29,594 bases of DNA from the NCBI RefSeq assembly GCF_025149945.1, contig NZ_JALXVH010000033.1, positions 1 to 29,594 of the forward strand. Direction: 5' to 3'. Both the position numbers and the translations under genes were made by a program. Of this stretch, positions 26,750 to 29,594 are shown piece by piece (position 1 is the stretch's first letter; the number at the start of each line of letters is the position of its first letter). Below the pieces are notes generated by a model that was not told the DNA's origin, did not search any database, and saw nothing but the letters and a program-made list of their open reading frames with translations. This DNA is from Kocuria sp. p3-SID1428 (GTDB taxonomy: Bacteria; Actinomycetota; Actinomycetes; Actinomycetales; Micrococcaceae).

Positions 26750-28491
26750 CGGGTGGCCTCCATGGTGTCGTGCTCGCGGCGATCCCGCTCGGTCGGGTTG
26801 GCCTCGGTGTCACCGGTGTGAGGATCCGGCGACAGGGCCGCCAGCTCCGGGTGGTGCAGGTCCAGGGCCGGGCGCTCCGAGCGGATGCGCGGCAGCGAGA
26901 CGAAGTTGTGCCGCGGGGGCGGGCAGGACGTCGCCCACTCGAGCGAGCCGCCGAAGCCCCAGGGATCGTCGACCTCGACCTTCCTGCCGCGCTTGTGCGT
27001 GATGTACACGTTCCAGAAGAACGGGACCATCGAGGCTGCCAGCAGGAAGGCGCCGATGGTCGAGAACTGGTTCATGAACGTGAACCCGTCCTCCGGCATG
27101 TAATCGGCGTAGCGGCGGGGCATGCCCACCACACCGAGCCAGTGCTGGATCAGGAAGGTCATGTGGAAGCCCACGAAGAGCATCCAGAAGTGGACCTTGC
27201 CGACACGCTCGTTGAGCATCTTGCCGGTGAACTTGGGCCACCAGAAGTAGAACGCGGCGAACATGCCGAACACGACAGTGCCGAAGACCACGTAGTGGAA
27301 ATGGGCGACCACGAAGTAGGAGTCCGAGACTTGGAAGTCCAGCGGCGGGGTGGCCAGGATGACGCCGGTCAGGCCGCCGAAGAGGAACGTGAACAGGAAG
27401 CCCAGGACCCACAGCATGGGAGTCTCGAAGGTGATCGAGCCCTGCCACATGGTGCCGATCCAGTTGAAGAACTTCACGCCCGTGGGCACCGCGATCATCA
27501 TGGTCATGAACGAGAAGAACCCGAGCATGACCGAGCCGGTGACGTACATGTGGTGGGCCCACACGGTCACGGACAGCGCGCCGATGGCGATGGTCGCGAA
27601 GACCAGGCCGACATAGCCGAACAGCGGCTTGCGGGAGAACACCGGGACGATCTCCGAGACGATGCCGAAGAACGGCAGCGCCAGCACGTAGACCTCGGGG
27701 TGGCCGAAGAACCAGAACAGGTGCTGCCACAGGATCGCGCCGCCGTTCTCGGCGTCGAAGATGTGCCCGCCCAGTCGACGGTCCATGCCCAGTGCGAACA
27801 GCGCGGCCGCCAGCGGCGGGAAGATCATGATGATCAGCAGCGCGGTGATCAGCGAGGTCCAGACGAACACCGGCATGCGCCACATGGTCATGCCCGGAGC
27901 GCGCATGCACAGGATCGTGGTGATGAAGTTGACGCCGCCCATGATCGTGCCGAAGCCCTGCAGGACCAGGCCGAAGACCCAGAGGTCGCCGCCGACTCCC
28001 GGCGAGAACGTGGTCGAGTTCAGCGGAGCGTAGGCGAACCAGCCGAAGGACGCGGCGCCCTGCGGGGTCAGGAAGCCGATCACGACGACGGTCGAGCCGA
28101 AGAGGAAGAACCAGAAGGCCAGCGCGTTCAGTCGCGGGAAGGCGACATCCGGCGCGCCGATCTGCAGCGGCACCAGCACGTTGGCCAGGCCGATGAACAG
28201 CGGGGTTCCGAACATCAGCAGCATCACCGTGCCGTGCATGGTGAACAGCTGGTTGTACTGCTCCTTGGTCTCCAGGATCTGCATGCCGGGAGCGAAGAGC
28301 TCTGCACGGATCAGCAGCGCCATGACGCCGCCGAGGCAGAAGAAGGCGAAGGACGTGATCAGGTACATGTACCCGAGCGTCTTGTGGTCCGTGGTGGTCA
28401 GCCAGCTGACGATGATCCGGCCCTTGGAGCGGGGCACGACCCGCGGTGCGACCGCGGCGGAGTCATTGGCTGAGTACTCGAGAGTGGTCAT
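26746..28491 (-). CDS. ctaD: Cytochrome c oxidase subunit I
   Basis: Catalytic subunit of the proton-pumping aa3 oxidase, 581 residues and about twelve membrane helices. Ligands are intact: His86 and His399 for low-spin heme a, His397 for heme a3, and His264, His313, His314 for CuB, with the Tyr268 cross-link. D-channel Asp115 ([15 protein letters not shown]), Glu266 (GHPEVY) and K-channel Lys340 (PTGVK) are also visible, so a canonical A-type pump is expected. The cytosolic C-terminal tail is long and charged. The ATG has GGAGAGAA upstream. It lies 14 nt after ctaC and overlaps ctaF. Confidence 0.98.
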   Translation of the reverse strand: MTTLEYSANDSAAVAPRVVPRSKGRIIVSWLTTTDHKTLGYMYLITSFAFFCLGGVMALLIRAELFAPGMQILETKEQYNQLFTMHGTVMLLMFGTPLFIGLANVLVPLQIGAPDVAFPRLNALAFWFFLFGSTVVVIGFLTPQGAASFGWFAYAPLNSTTFSPGVGGDLWVFGLVLQGFGTIMGGVNFITTILCMRAPGMTMWRMPVFVWTSLITALLIIMIFPPLAAALFALGMDRRLGGHIFDAENGGAILWQHLFWFFGHPEVYVLALPFFGIVSEIVPVFSRKPLFGYVGLVFATIAIGALSVTVWAHHMYVTGSVMLGFFSFMTMMIAVPTGVKFFNWIGTMWQGSITFETPMLWVLGFLFTFLFGGLTGVILATPPLDFQVSDSYFVVAHFHYVVFGTVVFGMFAAFYFWWPKFTGKMLNERVGKVHFWMLFVGFHMTFLIQHWLGVVGMPRRYADYMPEDGFTFMNQFSTIGAFLLAASMVPFFWNVYITHKRGRKVEVDDPWGFGGSLEWATSCPPPRHNFVSLPRIRSERPALDLHHPELAALSPDPHTGDTEANPTERDRREHDTMEATR

Positions 28492-28505
28492 ATTCTCTCC
28501 GTCCC

Positions 28506-29429
28506 TCAGTTCTCGTCGTACGTCGAGCCGGGCATGGAGTCCTGGTTCTCGATCGCTTCGTCATTGGTGTTCGGGTTGCGGTCGTACTCGGTGCCGAGCT
28601 GACCGGTGTTGCCCTGGTCGCGCAGAGTCTGCATCTGCTGGTCGTACTCCTCCTGGGAGACGATCTCGACGTTGAAGAGCATCTCCGAGTGGTACTCGCC
28701 GCACAGCTCGGCGCACTTGCCCTGGAAGGTGCCCTCATCGCCGGTGGTGAACGACAGGTAGTTGGTCTGGTTCGGGATCATATCCATCTTCTCGAGGAAG
28801 GCGGGGACCCAGAACGAGTGGATGACGTCGCGGGAGGTGATCTCCAGCTCGATATCGCTGTCGGCCGGCAGATACAGCGTGGGCAGCGTGTCCTCGACGC
28901 CCTCCGAGCCGTCCGTGTTCAGATGCGCCTGCGTGCCCGAGTAGTAGACGTCGTCATCGGTGTAGTTGAAGTCCCAGGCCCACTGCTTGCCGATGACCTG
29001 GATGGTGGTGTCCGGGTTGTCATGGCGCGGGGTGATGTCCGCCAGTACGCGCTCCGAGAACACGAACAGCGTGACGACCAGAGCGATCGGCACGAAGGTG
29101 TAAAAGATCTCCAGCGGCAGGTGGTAGGCGACCTGGCGGGGATAGCCGACCTCGTTCTTGCGACGGCGGTAGGCGATCATGCACCACAGCATCAGGCCCC
29201 AGGTCACCAGGCCGACGGCCATGGCCGCGATCCACGAGCCGACCCACAGGTCCAGGATGGCCTGAGCGTTGTCCGTGGGGGCAGAGTCCCCCACCGGCAT
29301 GAATCCGTTGCGGACCTGCTGGTTCAGCTCCGCGGAGCAGCCCGTCAGGGCGAGCAGCGCTGCGCCTCCGAGTGCGCTCAGCGTGAGCGTCCGGCGGCGT
29401 CGGCTGACGGTTCGGGAAAGCGAACTCAC
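28506..29429 (-). CDS. ctaC: Cytochrome c oxidase subunit II, lipoprotein
   Basis: CuA subunit that receives electrons from cytochrome c, 307 residues. The N-terminus has an Arg-rich region (SRRRRTLTL), a hydrophobic stretch and a lipobox LTGC with Cys31, so it is probably cleaved and lipidated. Two membrane helices follow (about 60-86 and 107-127), then the periplasmic-side cupredoxin domain. CuA ligands are complete: His204, Cys239, Glu241, Cys243, His247, Met250. There is no C-terminal cytochrome c domain. The tail of about 45 residues is Asn/Asp/Glu-rich. Start is GTG at 29427-29429 with AGGAAGG upstream. Confidence 0.97.
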   Translation of the reverse strand: MSSLSRTVSRRRRTLTLSALGGAALLALTGCSAELNQQVRNGFMPVGDSAPTDNAQAILDLWVGSWIAAMAVGLVTWGLMLWCMIAYRRRKNEVGYPRQVAYHLPLEIFYTFVPIALVVTLFVFSERVLADITPRHDNPDTTIQVIGKQWAWDFNYTDDDVYYSGTQAHLNTDGSEGVEDTLPTLYLPADSDIELEITSRDVIHSFWVPAFLEKMDMIPNQTNYLSFTTGDEGTFQGKCAELCGEYHSEMLFNVEIVSQEEYDQQMQTLRDQGNTGQLGTEYDRNPNTNDEAIENQDSMPGSTYDEN

Positions 29430-29508
29430 AGACAGCCCTTCCTGTTCTCGATCGCGGTCCTGCCCGTCCGAGTGCTGGCGACGGTCAGGAGCCTGGGGTT
29501 TCTCCTGG

Positions 29509-29514
29509 AGTTTA
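29509..29514 (-). promoter_or_regulatory. Candidate -10 for ctaC
   Basis: TAAACT on the minus strand matches TAnnnT and lies about 80 nt upstream of the ctaC start codon. No clear -35 is seen at 16-18 nt. The rest of the region to the window end (29515-29594) shows no gene. Confidence 0.4.
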
Positions 29515-29594
29515 CCCCCTGCGCCCCGAACGTGCTGACACTTCGTCAGCCGTGTGTCCTGGTTTCCGGGGCATGCTGCCGCCCCAGGCTGGGG

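Overview
The window is about 70% GC, uses GTG and TTG starts freely, and chains genes through ATGA/GTGA stop-start overlaps. It carries the actinobacterial order hisF-hisI-trpE-(Trp-associated membrane protein)-trpC-trpB-trpA-lgt...pyk together with an actinobacterial-type cytochrome c oxidase (lipoprotein subunit II, four-helix CtaF). A high-GC actinobacterium, most likely a Micrococcaceae member such as a Kocuria- or Arthrobacter-like genus, fits best. The family is an inference; no rRNA is present to settle it.

Layout from low to high coordinate. Positions 1-727 hold no convincing gene. They contain short direct and inverted repeats and a 23-nt stretch that looks like the 3' end of a tRNA, followed by a strong terminator, which suggests an old attachment site. 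From 728 to 18462 every gene is on the minus strand. In transcription order these are hisE, hisG, hisF, hisI, trpE, a Trp-associated membrane protein, a small two-helix membrane protein, a trpC-trpB fusion, trpA, lgt, gltB, gltD and pyk. This block makes histidine and tryptophan, supplies glutamate (GOGAT), lipidates lipoproteins and ends glycolysis.

From 18559 to 26191 lies an accessory-looking module. It has a large FAD/NAD(P)-binding protein (minus), two divergently transcribed luciferase-like FMN-dependent monooxygenases (plus), and a converging polar-amino-acid-type ABC importer (permease, ATPase, lipoprotein binding protein; minus). Its importer has a well-formed promoter with an adjacent palindrome. 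The gene set resembles modules that import an amino-acid-like organosulfur or amine compound and cleave it oxidatively. The substrate cannot be read from sequence.

From 26345 to 29429, ctaC-ctaD-ctaF encode the aa3-type cytochrome c oxidase core as one operon with a good terminator.

The most notable observation is that TrpC (indole-3-glycerol-phosphate synthase) and TrpB (tryptophan synthase beta) are one uninterrupted 710-residue protein with no internal start in any frame at the junction. The second is the monooxygenase/importer module, and the third is the possible tRNA-associated integration scar at the left edge.
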